Source: Silicimonas sp. (GTDB lineage: Bacteria > Pseudomonadota > Alphaproteobacteria > Rhodobacterales > Rhodobacteraceae). From it: a stretch of 54,971 bases of DNA. The notes under the pieces were generated by a model. The model had not been told where the DNA came from, searched no databases, and worked only from the letters and a program-made list of their open reading frames with translations. The position numbers were made by a program, and so were the translations under genes. Positions 1 through 10,350 of this stretch are shown piece by piece; within the stretch, counting starts at the first letter, position 1; every line of letters begins with the position of its first letter. The stretch spans positions 1 through 54,971 of the forward strand of contig JAJEGW010000107.1 of NCBI GenBank assembly GCA_022819605.1, given 5' to 3'.

Positions 1-186
1 TGGCTCTGCCCGTTGAGGCGGGACTGGAAGCGCACCCTCAACCGGTAGAATCCTGCCCGGGCGCAGCCAGAGCGAGTTCCGCGCCGACAACTTGACAAGC
101 GGGCAGCTGTCCCGCCATCACTCTAGGACCGAACGGTTACATAGGTTCTGCCGCACGCAATGCGGAACAGTTTCCATCGGCAGCGA

Positions 187-218
187 CCCCTCCTGAAGGG
201 AGGGGCTTGCGGGGCGGA
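187..218. repeat. Hairpin repeat, copy 1
   Basis: A perfect 7-bp stem (CCCCTCC, 187-193, with GGAGGGG, 199-205) around the loop TGAAG is followed directly by CTTGCGGGGCGGA. A similar stem with nearly the same flank occurs about 400 bp downstream. There is no T-tract on either strand, so a simple terminator is unlikely. It could be an intergenic repeat or the end of a decayed IS200/IS605-type element. Confidence 0.45.
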
Positions 219-585
219 GTTCCGAAGGCCCATGCTGACCAGCACGAGAAAGGAGACTTCCATCCGATCCGCCCTGAACCATACGTCGAGGTTCGACCCG
301 GGGATGCTTCCTCGGTTCCAGGCTCTCGGAGGTTCGCTCGCAGACATGCCGGTTCGGGCACGAAACGGGGCGAACCGGAACGCGGGTGGTCAGGTTGTGC
401 GAGGGGAGCCCGGCTCCGGCCGACGTCACCGGAGAAGCTCGCGCGACGCCGAGGGCAGCGCAAGCCGCGTCTTCGTCCTCGACAGGCGGGGCGGTCCGCT
501 GATGCCGTGCCATCCGGCGGGGGAAAGTACGCTCCTGAAGAGGGAGACAGCGACGATGCGCGGCACGCGAGCCCCCGCATTCGTT

Positions 586-617
586 CCCTTCCTGAATGAA
601 GGGGTTCCTTGCGGGGT
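586..617. repeat. Hairpin repeat, copy 2
   Basis: The stem CCCTTC (586-591) pairs with GAAGGG (598-603) around CTGAAT. It is followed by CTTGCGGGGTGGA, which differs from the flank of copy 1 by one base. It lies directly upstream of the AsmA-like gene and its GGGGTGGA supplies the presumed ribosome binding site, so it may also affect translation of that gene. Confidence 0.4.
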
Positions 618-623
618 GGACAG

Positions 624-3600
624 ATGACGACTCCGGAGCCAGGCAAGAAAGAGGAGCATCCCGAGACCCGGGGAGCCGAAGGGAAGGGTCGACGCCTGCG
701 GACAGGTCTCGGAATGATGCTGTCGCTTGCAGCGGCCATTTGCCTGATCGTCGTGTTGGCGCTGGTCCTGTCAGGGCGGCCGCTGCCGCTGCCGGATTTC
801 GCGCGCGTCATGGTCGAGGACAGGGTGAACGCCCTTTCCGAAGATGTCGTGATCAATCTGGGAGGCTTAAATCTCTCGATCGAGCGCAATGGATCGCCGC
901 TGCTCCTGATGCGGGACGTCCGTGTGGCGCAACGTGACGGCGGTTCGCTTGCGCACCTGAACAGCCTTGGCGTGGGCCTGTCGCTCGAACGCTTGTTGCG
1001 TGGCAGCGTTGCCGTCTCGCGCATGCGCCTGGACGGCGCGCAGGTCACGGTGCGACGCAACGGCGAAGGGAGGTTTTCCTATCGTTCGCAGGAGGAGTTC
1101 TGGGAGTCGGAGGCGGAACCGCTTCCCGGACTGCTCGAGGAAGTCGATCGGTTCATCGGTGGTCCGGCGTTGTCGTCTCTGGAGGAGGTGCGGGCGACGG
1201 GAATCGTGCTGACCCTCGAGGACGCCCGAAGCGGACGGATCTGGCAGGCATCGAATGCCTCGGCGGTGCTCCGGCAGGCCGAGGACTTGCTGACGGTTTC
1301 GATGAATTCGGATGTCTTCAGCGGCACTGACGATCTTGCCCAGATGCAGCTTTCGTTTTCGAGGAGCCGCGACACCGGACGCGTGTCGCTCAGTGCCCAG
1401 GTCACGGACATGCCGGCGACTGACATTGCGCTGCAGTCTCCCGTACTTTCCCTGCTGGGCGTGCTTGATGCGCCGATTTCGGGGTCCGTGCGAACGGAAC
1501 TTGGCCCGAACGGCGAGTTGATCTCGCTCGCGGGGACGCTGGATATTGCGCGGGGCGCGCTTCGCCCGACCGAGGTTGTTCCGCCTGTGGAATTCGAGTC
1601 CGCACGGGCCTATTTCACGTTCGATGCGGAGCGGCAGAGAATCCTGCTCTCGGAGGCATCATTTTCCGGTTTGGGCGGCGAAGCCCGCGCCGTTGGCCAT
1701 GTCTATCTGCGCGATCTTGACGGGGTTTGGCCGCGTTCCTTCCTTGGCCAGTTCAGGATCGAGAGGCTTGCCTATTCCGGCGATATCTTTCAGGCCCCGC
1801 TGTCCTTTGAGGATGTCAGGATGGATGTTCGGCTGAGGCTTGAGCCGTTCTCGGTGGAGCTGGCCCAACTCGTGGTGAATAACGAGGGCGTTCCCCTGCG
1901 CGCAAGCGGCAGCGTCCGCGTCCGCGACGGTCTTTGGCATGCGGCGATCGACGCGACGACCGACAGGGTCGGCCCGAGGCGTGTCCTGGATCTGTGGCCG
2001 CAGGCATTGGCGCCCAAGACTCGAAGCTGGCTGTCAGACAAGGTGAAGGGCGGTGTGCTCCACAACGCGTCGGCAGCTGTTCGCTACACGTCCGGAGGCA
2101 TGGAGCCCGAGTATTCCTTGAGTTTTGAAGTCGCAGACGGGGCCGCAAGGGTCCTGTCCGGAATGCCGACGCTCGACGGCGTAAAGGCCTTGGCCACGAT
2201 TCGTGACAAGGCTTTCGTCCTGGCGATGCATCAAGGAGGAATGACGGTCGGAACCGGCGACAGGATTGATCTTGCCGGCTCCGTGTTTCGGGTTGACGAT
2301 GTGCGGACGAAGCCGGCGCAAGGCGTCGTCGAGATTGACGCCGCGGGGTCATTGACCCCTGTCCTCATCGCGCTGAACGGCCCACCACTGAGAATCATGG
2401 AAAGGGCCCGACAGCCTACGGACATTGCGCACGCCGATGCAGAAGTGCGTGCGGTCGTACGTCTGCCCTTGAAAGACAACCTCCGGCCGGACGACGTCAC
2501 GTATCAGGTTGACGCGCGAATCCGAAACGTGCGTTCGGAACTGCTGGTGGAGAACCGCGTTTTTCTTTCGCCGGAACTGGTGCTCGCAGCGAACGAGTCC
2601 GGGATTGGCCTCGTAGGATCCGCGACACTGGATGACGTTCCGCTGACCGCAAGCTGGCGTCAGCCCATCGGGGAAAATGCATCCGATGGGGGCCGTATCA
2701 AGGGGACCGTGGTCCTTTCTCCGGAAGCCGCGGCTGCGTTTGGCGTGCCATTGCCGCCGACATCGATCAGTGGAAGTGCCGTTGCGCAATTCGACCTTGC
2801 ATTGCCGTTGACCGGTCCGGCACGGCTGAGTCTCGCATCTGATCTGAAGGGGATTGCGGTCACGGTGCCGGGAACAGAGTGGAGCAAGCCGGCGGATGCC
2901 GGCGCCACGCTTGAAGCGGAGGCAACTTTGGGCGATGCGCCGGAAATCGAGCGCCTCTCCTTCTCGGGCGACGACCTGTCGTTTGTCGGGTCGTTCGAGC
3001 TGTCCGATGGGGGTCTTGGGCGAGCGGCATTCGATGAAGTCAGGATCGGAGACTGGCTGGATGTTTCCGCCGAGCTCTCGACAGGCTCTGGCGGAACGGT
3101 TGTCGCGATCACGGGAGGCACCCTTGACCTGCGAGAAAGCGCATTCGGCGGCGACGGAGGATCCAGCGGGACGGCGAATGCTCTGATCGACATCACGCTG
3201 GACCGGCTGATCGTGTCGGACAGCATCGTGCTGACGCCTTTCGTTGGTCAGGTTGAGAGGGAAGCCAAGGGTTTCTCCGGCGGAATCGAGAGTCGCGTGA
3301 ACGGGCGCACGGAGATTGCGGGAAGCCTGCTGCCTACGGATGGCGGTACCGCCATTCGCATACAGTCGGATGATGCTGCCGGGGTCCTTCGGGATGCGGG
3401 CATAACGCCGAATGCAAGGGAAGGAGTGCTTGACCTTGCCATGGTTCCGGTTCCGGGCGCGGGCGGCAAGACATATGACGGCGAATTCCAGATCATGGGC
3501 CTGCGCCTCAGGAAGGCGCCGGCAATGGCGAAACTGCTTGATGCGATCAGCGTGGTTGGTTTGCTGGACCAGCTCGATGGACCTGGAATCAAGTTCGCAA

Positions 3601-3923
3601 GGGTCGACGGGAGCTTTCGCATGACCCCGGGCCAAATTCGCATCCGCGAGGCGGCGGCGGTCGGCGGTTCGCTCGGGCTCTCCGCGAACGGGGTCTATCA
3701 GCTGGATACCAAGGCACTGGATGTGGAGGGCGTGATTTCACCTGTCTACTTCCTGAACGCGATCGGCTCGATATTCTCGCGCAGGGGAGAGGGACTGTTC
3801 GGCTTCAACTATCGCATTGCCGGTTCGACGACCGATCCGAAAGTCTCGGTCAATCCCCTGTCAATTCTGACGCCCGGGATGTTCCGCGAGATTTTCCGTG
3901 CCAATCCACCGGCGGAGAACTAG
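624..3923 (+). CDS. AsmA/YhdP-like envelope protein (DUF3971 family)
   Basis: A 1099-residue protein with a short cytoplasmic N-terminus, one membrane anchor at about residues 29-49 and a very long periplasmic part rich in beta-strand patterns. The C-terminal 250 residues look like the AsmA-type C-terminal region (MVPVPGAGG, then a [22 protein letters not shown] stretch ending in a [14 protein letters not shown] motif). Proteins of this type (YhdP, TamB, AsmA) are bridge-like proteins thought to move phospholipid between inner and outer membranes. I moved the start from an upstream TTG at 609 to the ATG at 624, which follows GGGGTGGA. Family assignment is firm; the exact substrate is not known. 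Confidence 0.85.
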   Translation: MTTPEPGKKEEHPETRGAEGKGRRLRTGLGMMLSLAAAICLIVVLALVLSGRPLPLPDFARVMVEDRVNALSEDVVINLGGLNLSIERNGSPLLLMRDVRVAQRDGGSLAHLNSLGVGLSLERLLRGSVAVSRMRLDGAQVTVRRNGEGRFSYRSQEEFWESEAEPLPGLLEEVDRFIGGPALSSLEEVRATGIVLTLEDARSGRIWQASNASAVLRQAEDLLTVSMNSDVFSGTDDLAQMQLSFSRSRDTGRVSLSAQVTDMPATDIALQSPVLSLLGVLDAPISGSVRTELGPNGELISLAGTLDIARGALRPTEVVPPVEFESARAYFTFDAERQRILLSEASFSGLGGEARAVGHVYLRDLDGVWPRSFLGQFRIERLAYSGDIFQAPLSFEDVRMDVRLRLEPFSVELAQLVVNNEGVPLRASGSVRVRDGLWHAAIDATTDRVGPRRVLDLWPQALAPKTRSWLSDKVKGGVLHNASAAVRYTSGGMEPEYSLSFEVADGAARVLSGMPTLDGVKALATIRDKAFVLAMHQGGMTVGTGDRIDLAGSVFRVDDVRTKPAQGVVEIDAAGSLTPVLIALNGPPLRIMERARQPTDIAHADAEVRAVVRLPLKDNLRPDDVTYQVDARIRNVRSELLVENRVFLSPELVLAANESGIGLVGSATLDDVPLTASWRQPIGENASDGGRIKGTVVLSPEAAAAFGVPLPPTSISGSAVAQFDLALPLTGPARLSLASDLKGIAVTVPGTEWSKPADAGATLEAEATLGDAPEIERLSFSGDDLSFVGSFELSDGGLGRAAFDEVRIGDWLDVSAELSTGSGGTVVAITGGTLDLRESAFGGDGGSSGTANALIDITLDRLIVSDSIVLTPFVGQVEREAKGFSGGIESRVNGRTEIAGSLLPTDGGTAIRIQSDDAAGVLRDAGITPNAREGVLDLAMVPVPGAGGKTYDGEFQIMGLRLRKAPAMAKLLDAISVVGLLDQLDGPGIKFARVDGSFRMTPGQIRIREAAAVGGSLGLSANGVYQLDTKALDVEGVISPVYFLNAIGSIFSRRGEGLFGFNYRIAGSTTDPKVSVNPLSILTPGMFREIFRANPPAEN

Positions 3924-4177
3924 ATGAAAGCCTTGCATTTGACGGCGCGGGCGGTCAGCGGGATCGATTCCTGGCAAGGAGGACGGGCCTGCGGCTGTCG
4001 GCCTTCGTCAGAACTTCGCGTGGCATCGGCGATGCCGCGATGCCCGGGCTCAAAGGGGCGGTACATGACGAGGCGTGCGGGAATGGCGCATCCGCAAGTC
4101 GAGCGACGATTGCGCATCCAACTCCGACACTCCGTCAAGTCAACGCACAGGCGGCGCGTCGAGCAGCCACGCAATTG

Positions 4178-5251
4178 ATGTCCGACTTGATTCCCGTGCG
4201 TCTATCCGACTTCGACTTTGACCTGCCTGAGCACCTGATCGCGATCCGACCGGCACGTCCGCGATCGTCCTCTCGACTTCTGGTTGCGACGAAGAGCGAC
4301 TGCATCGATGCACGTGCCATTGATCTGCCGAATCATCTGCGTCCAGGTGACCGCCTCGTGCTGAACGACACGCGCGTCATGCCGGCGCGGCTGACCGGGA
4401 TGCGGTTGCGCGAAAGCGCGGCCGGCGAGACCCGGGCAAAAGTCGAGGCGACCCTGCTCGAGCCATGCGCTGATGGAACCTGGGAGGCACTGCTGAGGCC
4501 GTTGAAGAGAGTGCGCGAGGGCGAAGTCATCGAATTCTCGAACGATCTCTCTGCCGTGGTTGAGCGCTCGGGAGAAACGACCGTCCGTCTTGATTTCAAC
4601 CTCAAGGGGTCCGACTTTGAAGTTGCGCTTGCGGAAGCGGGTGCCATGCCGCTGCCGCCCTATATCGAAAGCAGGCGGCCGGCGGATGAACTTGACCGAC
4701 AGGACTATCAGGCCATCTGGGCGAGAGAGAGCGGCGCCGTTGCCGCACCGACCGCTTCACTGCATTTCGACAGTGCGCTCCTGGCCGGACTTGACAGGGC
4801 CGGGATAGATCGCAGCTTTGTCACGCTTCATGTCGGTTCGGGAACGTTCCTTCCCGTCAAGACTGACGACATATCTGACCACAAAATGCACTCCGAACGC
4901 GGAGTCATCTCGGAATCTGCGGCTGCAGAGATCATGAAGACCCGGGAGTCCGGCGGGCGGGTCATCCCGGTTGGAACAACAGCGTTGCGGCTGCTCGAGT
5001 CCGCCGCAGACGCGGACGGGACCATCAGGCCATGGAAGGGCTCCACGGAGATATTCATCACGCCAGGCTACCGGTTCCGCATTTCCGATGCGCTCATGAC
5101 CAATTTCCACTTGCCGCGGTCCACGCTGATCATGCTGGTCTCGGCCCTAATGGGCTTGGATAGAATCCGCGAGGTCTATGTCCATGCAATCGCGCAGGAG
5201 TATCGGTTCTTCTCTTACGGTGACGCTTCGCTGCTTCTCCCCGGGGAGTGA
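4178..5251 (+). CDS. queA: S-adenosylmethionine:tRNA ribosyltransferase-isomerase
   Basis: A 357-residue cytoplasmic enzyme that transfers and isomerises the ribosyl group of SAM onto 7-aminomethyl-7-deazaguanine in tRNA, giving epoxyqueuosine at the wobble base of Asp, Asn, His and Tyr tRNAs. Seen: the N-terminal [14 protein letters not shown], the [13 protein letters not shown] motif, [37 protein letters not shown] and the C-terminal [12 protein letters not shown], all in family order. The open frame extends further upstream, but the ATG at 4178 begins the conserved [14 protein letters not shown] start and gives the usual family length. No tgt gene is next to it. Confidence 0.95.
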   Translation: MSDLIPVRLSDFDFDLPEHLIAIRPARPRSSSRLLVATKSDCIDARAIDLPNHLRPGDRLVLNDTRVMPARLTGMRLRESAAGETRAKVEATLLEPCADGTWEALLRPLKRVREGEVIEFSNDLSAVVERSGETTVRLDFNLKGSDFEVALAEAGAMPLPPYIESRRPADELDRQDYQAIWARESGAVAAPTASLHFDSALLAGLDRAGIDRSFVTLHVGSGTFLPVKTDDISDHKMHSERGVISESAAAEIMKTRESGGRVIPVGTTALRLLESAADADGTIRPWKGSTEIFITPGYRFRISDALMTNFHLPRSTLIMLVSALMGLDRIREVYVHAIAQEYRFFSYGDASLLLPGE

Positions 5252-6001
5252 AATTCTGGCCGCAAAAGGGTGCTCAGGTGCGGGCTCAGGTCTTGCCGCC
5301 TGGAGCGTTCAAGTCCTGATCTTGGCCTTGTCTGGTGCTGCCTGGGGCGTCTGAATTCCAATCGCGATCAGGTCTTGTCTTGGCTCCAACACAAGTCTCC
5401 GAGTCGCAGATCGCGCGAAGCGCTTCTGGGGGCGCCGAAACCTGGAAACCTGATTCGTCCGCAGGACTGAAACTGCCCGCAAGGACAGGTGCCTGCAGTG
5501 CAGCGCGCGGAAGAGCTCTTGACGGTTCTTGCCTCTGCAATTGCCCTTCCGGCACGACAGGTTGCGGCATTTGATGGTCAAGCTGATTGGCTGGCTGCCC
5601 TGCAGCGCGCCCACAGGCATGAGCTCCAGCGCGTGAACGAGTGGCAGCGCCGTCGAATGGCAGGATACGGCGCCAAATGTCCCAACGAAGGAGGATTCCC
5701 TCCGTCGCCGAATTTCGGCGGAAGCCAGGAAGGCCGGATACGGGCGGCAGATGCAGCGCGTCCGGCAGCAGGCCTTGCGGGGAAATCGGATCCCCGAGAT
5801 CAAGTGGTTTTCGGCCTTGCGGGCAGCAACCGCAAGGGCGCGAAAAGGCGCTGATGTTCGAATCAGACTTCGAGCCGTGGCGCGTTCCTGCCGGCAGGCG
5901 CGCGCAGGGTGAGTTTCCGACATTTCCTCGTCGCAGATGAACGCTTGACGCGTTCCCGTTGCGTCTATCCGGAGGAAAAACGGGGCAAACGGAGCACGCC
6001 G
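5252..6001. other. 750-bp intergenic region without a convincing gene
   Basis: Between queA and the MFS gene, frames are open on both strands (a plus-strand frame at about 5489-5854 and a minus-strand frame at about 5309-5923), but none has recognisable motifs or a clear ribosome binding site. A small hairpin, CGCCG-AATTT-CGGCG, sits at 5706-5720. The start of the MFS gene could lie within the end of this stretch. It may hold a decayed gene or an unannotated RNA. Confidence 0.4.
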
Positions 6002-7291
6002 ATGCTAAGGGTCATAGGCAGCGTCTGGGCACTCTTGCTCGGCATGTTCCTCTTGATGGTCGGAAACGGGCTCCAGGGCTCGCTCATTGGGATCCGCGGC
6101 GCGATCGAGGAATTCTCGACCACCGAACTCGCGGTCATCACTTCGGCCTACTTCGCCGGGTTCCTCTTTGGCTCGCGCATGGCGCCCGCAATGATTCGCC
6201 GCGTCGGTCACGTCAGGGTCTTCGCGGCTCTTGGCTCGTTCATCTCGGCGGTGCTGATTCTCTATCCAACGATCACCTTGCCATGGGCGTGGATCCTGAT
6301 GCGCGTGATCATCGGCTTCTCGTTCTCTGGAGTGTACGTCACGGCCGAGAGCTGGCTGAACAATGCATCGCCAAATGAGAGCCGTGGCAAGGCACTGTCG
6401 CTGTACATGATCGTTCAGATGTCCGGCATAGTGAGCGGCCAGGCGCTCTTGAACGTTGCGGATCCGGCTGGGTTTGAACTGTTTGTCATTCCGTCAGTCC
6501 TGGTCTCATTCGCGTTTGTTCCGATCCTGCTCGCGGCAACGCCGACGCCTGGCTTCGCTGCGACGAAGGCGATGAACCTTGCCCAGCTCTACCGGGTTTC
6601 TCCAACCGGGATCGTGGGCATGTTCTTGCTTGGCCTGATCTTCTCTGCGCAATTCGGAATGGCACCGATATATGGAACGGAGGCAGGCTTCACCGTCTCC
6701 GAGATCGCGCTGTTTGTCTCCGCGATCTTTGTCGGCGGCATGGTTTTGCAGTACCCGTTCGGATGGCTGTCGGACCGGATGGACCGCCGAGTGCTGATCT
6801 TTGCGGCTGCCGCGGGAGGTTCCATCGGCGGGAGTATCGGTTTCTTTTGGGGAGGCACGTTCGGCATGGCGCTGGTGGCCGGCTTCGTACTGGGCGGTGT
6901 GTCCAATCCGCTCTATGCGCTCCTGATTGCATACACGAACGACTATCTCGAGCCGGACGACATGGCCTCGGCGTCGGGCGGCTTGATTTTCGTGAACGGG
7001 CTCGGCGCCATTGTCGGCCCGATCATCGTCGGGTGGGCCATGTCGACCGTCGGACCGAACGGTTTCTGGTTGTTCATGGCTGCCGTAATGATCGTGTTGA
7101 CGGCATATGTGGCTTTCAGGATGGCGCGGCGCACGTCGGTATATGCGAGCGACGATGCGTCTGGCACGGTGAGCTACGCGCCAGTCCTGCCGACGGCAAC
7201 GCCTGTTGCCGTCGAGGCGGCGCAGGAGATTTATGCCGAGAACACGGAAGCGGAAGCGGAAGAGGCTGAAGACTCGCAGGGTCCTGCTTGA
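6002..7291 (+). CDS. Major facilitator superfamily transporter, YcaD/CynX-like
   Basis: A 429-residue inner-membrane protein with about 12 hydrophobic segments and an acidic C-terminal tail (residues about 385-429, rich in Glu and Ala). The first half has the MFS loop motif (FGSRMAPAMIRRVGHVRVF) and YVTAESWLNNASPNESRGKALSLYM, typical of the YcaD-like branch. The second half has the matching loop GWLSDRMDRRVLI. The open frame begins upstream at 5909, but the ATG at 6002, just before the first membrane segment (MLRVIGSVWALLLG), fits the family start and is preceded by CGGAG. Substrate unknown; members are usually annotated only as MFS carriers. Confidence 0.88.
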   Translation: MLRVIGSVWALLLGMFLLMVGNGLQGSLIGIRGAIEEFSTTELAVITSAYFAGFLFGSRMAPAMIRRVGHVRVFAALGSFISAVLILYPTITLPWAWILMRVIIGFSFSGVYVTAESWLNNASPNESRGKALSLYMIVQMSGIVSGQALLNVADPAGFELFVIPSVLVSFAFVPILLAATPTPGFAATKAMNLAQLYRVSPTGIVGMFLLGLIFSAQFGMAPIYGTEAGFTVSEIALFVSAIFVGGMVLQYPFGWLSDRMDRRVLIFAAAAGGSIGGSIGFFWGGTFGMALVAGFVLGGVSNPLYALLIAYTNDYLEPDDMASASGGLIFVNGLGAIVGPIIVGWAMSTVGPNGFWLFMAAVMIVLTAYVAFRMARRTSVYASDDASGTVSYAPVLPTATPVAVEAAQEIYAENTEAEAEEAEDSQGPA

Positions 7292-7530
7292 ACGGGCGCG
7301 GCCGCCCGAAGGCCTCGCAATGCCGAATCCAGCCCTTGCGGGCCAGATGTCGGCAGCAACGCACACGTCTTTCGCTCCGCCCGCCGATGTGGCCAAAGTG
7401 CCATGCCGCTCCCGACAACATTCACGAATGCAAGAACTGTGTTGCGGTAGATGCCTGATCGAATGTAAAGCGGGTGTGACGCTGAGTCGTCCTTGGGGGG
7501 CGGAAACGGAGCGACCAAAGGTGGTGTTTC

Positions 7531-8106
7531 ATGTCAACCCCCGAAGAAATACTGGCATTTTGGCTGAATGAGATCGGACCGTCCGGATGGTATAAGGGCG
7601 GCGAGGATCTGGACCAGGAAATCCGAGACCGATTCCAGGGCGATCATGAAGATGCCTGCGAAGGCAGGCTTTCGCTTTGGCTTACCTATCCGGCAGGGGC
7701 TCTTGCGCACATCATCGTGACCGACCAGTTCCCGAGGAACATGTACCGGGACAGTCCAAAGGCGTTCGATTCGGACAGGCTGGCCAAAGCGGCTGCCAAG
7801 ATGGCGATCGGGAAGTGCTGGGACACGCGGTTTGGTGAGCCTGAGCGACAGTTCTTCTACATGCCGCTCGTGCATTCGGAGTGCCTTGAGGATCAAGATC
7901 GCGCGGTTCGCCTGATCATGTCGCGGATGCCCGAGACGGGCCATAATTCATTGCCGCACGCGCGTGCGCATCGCGAGGTGATCCGTCGCTTCGGCAGGTT
8001 CCCCACGCGCAACGAAGCGCTTTCGCGGGAAAGCAACGCTGCCGAGCAGGCCTATCTCGATTCCGGTGGCTACAGTGCCGTCGTCGAAGAGATGCAGGCG
8101 GCCTGA
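7531..8106 (+). CDS. DUF924 family protein
   Basis: A 191-residue soluble protein of the DUF924 family, an all-helical fold of unknown role. Seen: EILAFWLNEIGPSGWYKG at the N-terminus, the hallmark IIVTDQFPRNMYRDSPKAFDSD around residues 70-90, FFYMPLVHSEC, and the C-terminal HREVIRRFGRFPTRNEALSR, which matches the family's RFGRFPHRN motif. The ATG at 7531 follows AAAGGTGG at good spacing. No partner gene is evident; it stands alone between an MFS carrier and lpdA. Confidence 0.88.
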   Translation: MSTPEEILAFWLNEIGPSGWYKGGEDLDQEIRDRFQGDHEDACEGRLSLWLTYPAGALAHIIVTDQFPRNMYRDSPKAFDSDRLAKAAAKMAIGKCWDTRFGEPERQFFYMPLVHSECLEDQDRAVRLIMSRMPETGHNSLPHARAHREVIRRFGRFPTRNEALSRESNAAEQAYLDSGGYSAVVEEMQAA

Positions 8107-8469
8107 ACGCCTGGAAAGAACCTTCCCGTGCGGTGAAGAAGCCATGTGTTGAGGGTCGGCGAGGCGGACGAAACAAGCGGCAAGCAACTCGCCATTGGTG
8201 GAGCGCGCCGTGCTGTTCGCCCATTCTTAAGAATGCCGCCTTCACGTGTCTTCCTGCAATTTGCAAGACATCCATGTCGGAATTGAATTGCTGCGCGCCC
8301 CAGCTTTGTTCTCGGCCTGAACCATCCATATGAACCGTGCGCCCGCAATCGGCAGCAGTCGCGAAATCGCATGGCGGACATTCCCAAGTTTCAATGGTCC
8401 ATGGGTGACTCCCGGCCGTGTTTGTGGCAGATAGTTTAACGTCAAACAATTTATGTGCTGGAGAGCGGC
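8107..8469. other. Intergenic region upstream of lpdA with a 14-bp perfect palindrome
   Basis: No supported gene. The most notable element is the perfect palindrome CATTCTTAAGAATG at 8222-8235, inside an otherwise GC-rich stretch. An AT-rich patch (TTTAACGTCAAACAATTTATG, near 8435-8455) just upstream of lpdA is a likely promoter zone, though I could not fix -35 and -10 boxes. Confidence 0.45.
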
Positions 8470-9867
8470 ATGGCTGAGAAGGCATATGATGTCATCGTGA
8501 TTGGCGCGGGGCCCGGGGGCTATGTTGCCGCGATTCGTGCCAGTCAACTGGGTCTCAAGACGGCGATCATTGAACGTGAGCACATGGGGGGGATCTGCCT
8601 GAACTGGGGCTGCATTCCGACGAAGGCAATGCTGCGGTCGTCAGAGTTGTTCCACCTGATGCACCGTGCCGAAGAGTTCGGACTGAAGGCCACGGGCGTC
8701 GAGTATGACCTCAACGCCGTGGTCGAGCGTTCGCGTGGCGTCGCAAAGCAGCTAAACGGCGGCGTTGGCCACCTAATGAAAAAGAACAAGGTCGAGGTTG
8801 TCATGGGAGAGGCGACAGTGCCCGCCCAAGGCAAGGTCGTGGTCAAGACCGTCACCGGAGAAGAAAGGCTCTCCGCCAAGTCGATCGTTATTGCTACCGG
8901 CGCACGCGCCCGGGAATTGCCAGGACTCGAAGCCGACGGTGAGCGCGTCTGGACCTACAAGCACGCGCTGATGCCTCCGCATATGCCGAAGAAGCTGCTC
9001 GTGATCGGTTCCGGCGCGATCGGCATTGAGTTCGCCAGCTTTTACAACACGCTCGGAGCAGCGACGACCGTTGTCGAGGTCATGGACCGCATATTGCCGG
9101 TCGAGGACGCCGAAGTCAGCGCATTCGCAAAGAAGGCCTTCGTGAAACAGGGCATGAAGATACTCGAAGGGGCGAAGGTGACCAGGCTCGACCGCACGAG
9201 CAACAAGTTGGCTGCCCATGTCGAGATCGGCGGCAAGGTCGAGAAGCACGACTTCGACACCGTCATTTCCGCCGTGGGCATTGTCGGCAATACGGAAGGC
9301 CTCGAGCTCGAGGCGCTTGGCGTCAAGATTGACCGGACACACGTGGTGACAGACGAATTCTGCAGGACCGGCGTCGAAGGGCTGTATGCAATCGGCGACG
9401 TCGCCGGGGCACCTTGGCTCGCGCACAAAGCCAGTCACGAAGGAGTCATGGTCGCGGAACTGATCGCAGGCAAGTACAAGGTGCATCCAGTCAAGCCGGA
9501 GAGCATCGCAGGCTGCACATACTGCCATCCGCAGATCGCAAGCGTCGGACACACAGAGGCCAAGGCCAAGGAAATGGGCTACAAGGTCAAGGTCGGCCGC
9601 TTTCCGTTCATCGGCAACGGCAAGGCCATCGCGCTTGGTGAGCAAGAGGGGCTGGTCAAGACGGTGTTCGACGAGCAGACCGGTGAATTGCTCGGGGCGC
9701 ACATGGTTGGTGCGGAAGTCACCGAACTCATTCAGGGCTATGTCGTGGGCCGGCAACTGGAGACGACGGAAGAGGACCTGATGGGCGCCGTCTTCCCGCA
9801 TCCGACGCTCAGCGAGATGATGCACGAGAGCGTGCTGGACGCCTACGATCGCGCCATCCACATTTGA
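8470..9867 (+). CDS. lpdA: Dihydrolipoyl dehydrogenase (E3)
   Basis: A 465-residue FAD-dependent pyridine nucleotide-disulfide oxidoreductase that reoxidises dihydrolipoyl groups of 2-oxoacid dehydrogenase complexes and passes electrons to NAD. Seen: FAD-binding VIVIGAGPGGYVAAIRA at residues 8-24, the redox-active pair C43 and C48 in GGICLNWGCIPTK, an NAD-binding LLVIGSGAIGIEFASF motif near residue 180, GLYAIGDVAG, and the C-terminal dimerisation domain with the catalytic HPTLSE motif near residue 444. The ATG at 8470 follows GGAG. No E1 or E2 genes are adjacent, so this is a stand-alone E3 copy. Confidence 0.95.
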   Translation: MAEKAYDVIVIGAGPGGYVAAIRASQLGLKTAIIEREHMGGICLNWGCIPTKAMLRSSELFHLMHRAEEFGLKATGVEYDLNAVVERSRGVAKQLNGGVGHLMKKNKVEVVMGEATVPAQGKVVVKTVTGEERLSAKSIVIATGARARELPGLEADGERVWTYKHALMPPHMPKKLLVIGSGAIGIEFASFYNTLGAATTVVEVMDRILPVEDAEVSAFAKKAFVKQGMKILEGAKVTRLDRTSNKLAAHVEIGGKVEKHDFDTVISAVGIVGNTEGLELEALGVKIDRTHVVTDEFCRTGVEGLYAIGDVAGAPWLAHKASHEGVMVAELIAGKYKVHPVKPESIAGCTYCHPQIASVGHTEAKAKEMGYKVKVGRFPFIGNGKAIALGEQEGLVKTVFDEQTGELLGAHMVGAEVTELIQGYVVGRQLETTEEDLMGAVFPHPTLSEMMHESVLDAYDRAIHI

Positions 9868-10350
9868 TCCGGACGCGTTTGCGACACTCTGGCTTGCGAC
9901 ACTTGCAACCGCAGCGGGGCACGCAAGAGGCTGAACCACCGGAAGCATGTGCAGCCGAGGCAGTTCGGATGCCCATGCGTACATTGACCGGTGCGCGCAT
10001 TCAGCTATGAACCCGGAAGACGCGTCAAGATTCGCTTTGAAGCCCGCAGCTCCATAAGTGGCCGGACGGCAAAACCGGCTCGCCCTTCGAGTGTTGGTAC
10101 GAGGACGTCTTTCTGAAGACGGCACAACGTCCAAAAAAGGGCGATGCCGTTCGGGGGACCTGGCTTCGATTGGGAGGGAATAGCCATTCGTTTCCAACGC
10201 CTTGCGGCGTCCAGTTTCCGTGTGAATCGCCGACACGCCAAAAACGGTCAGAACGGAACAATCTTCAACCGCCGAAGTCAGCGAGAATTCCCAAGGCCAG
10301 GATTCGGCAAGACCGAAAGCTCTTGGCGTCAAGACCTTTGGCTGGAAGGG
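9868..10350. other. 483-bp region between convergent lpdA and GPP34 gene
   Basis: The region lies between two convergent genes. Open frames run through it on both strands, the longest being an antisense shadow of the GPP34 gene. I see no domain signature, no T-rich terminator and no RNA gene. Confidence 0.4.

Larger units (their letters stand above)
1..623. other. Intergenic leader region without a convincing gene; two related hairpins
   Basis: Several frames stay open on both strands, but none has a recognisable domain or a good ribosome binding site, and they overlap one another. The region holds two related GC-rich hairpins, listed separately, at about 187-218 and 586-620. A TTGACA hexamer at 92-97 has no matching -10 box at normal spacing. 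The stretch may hold the promoter of the AsmA-like gene or a decayed mobile element. I cannot assign a gene here. Confidence 0.5.

Noticed and set aside
137..1060. Long minus-strand frame of about 307 codons at the left end
   Set aside because: Its right half is antisense to the AsmA-like gene; the composition is Arg/Ser/Pro-rich with no domain, typical of a high-GC shadow.
2349..3635. 428-codon minus-strand frame inside the AsmA-like gene
   Set aside because: Antisense shadow of a well-supported gene, no motifs.
3924..4178. 84-codon frame directly after the AsmA-like gene
   Set aside because: Ends on the queA start, but composition is Arg-rich and not like a protein; no family match recognised.
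8773..10332. 519-codon minus-strand frame opposite lpdA
   Set aside because: Antisense shadow of lpdA; the plus-strand frame carries all E3 motifs.
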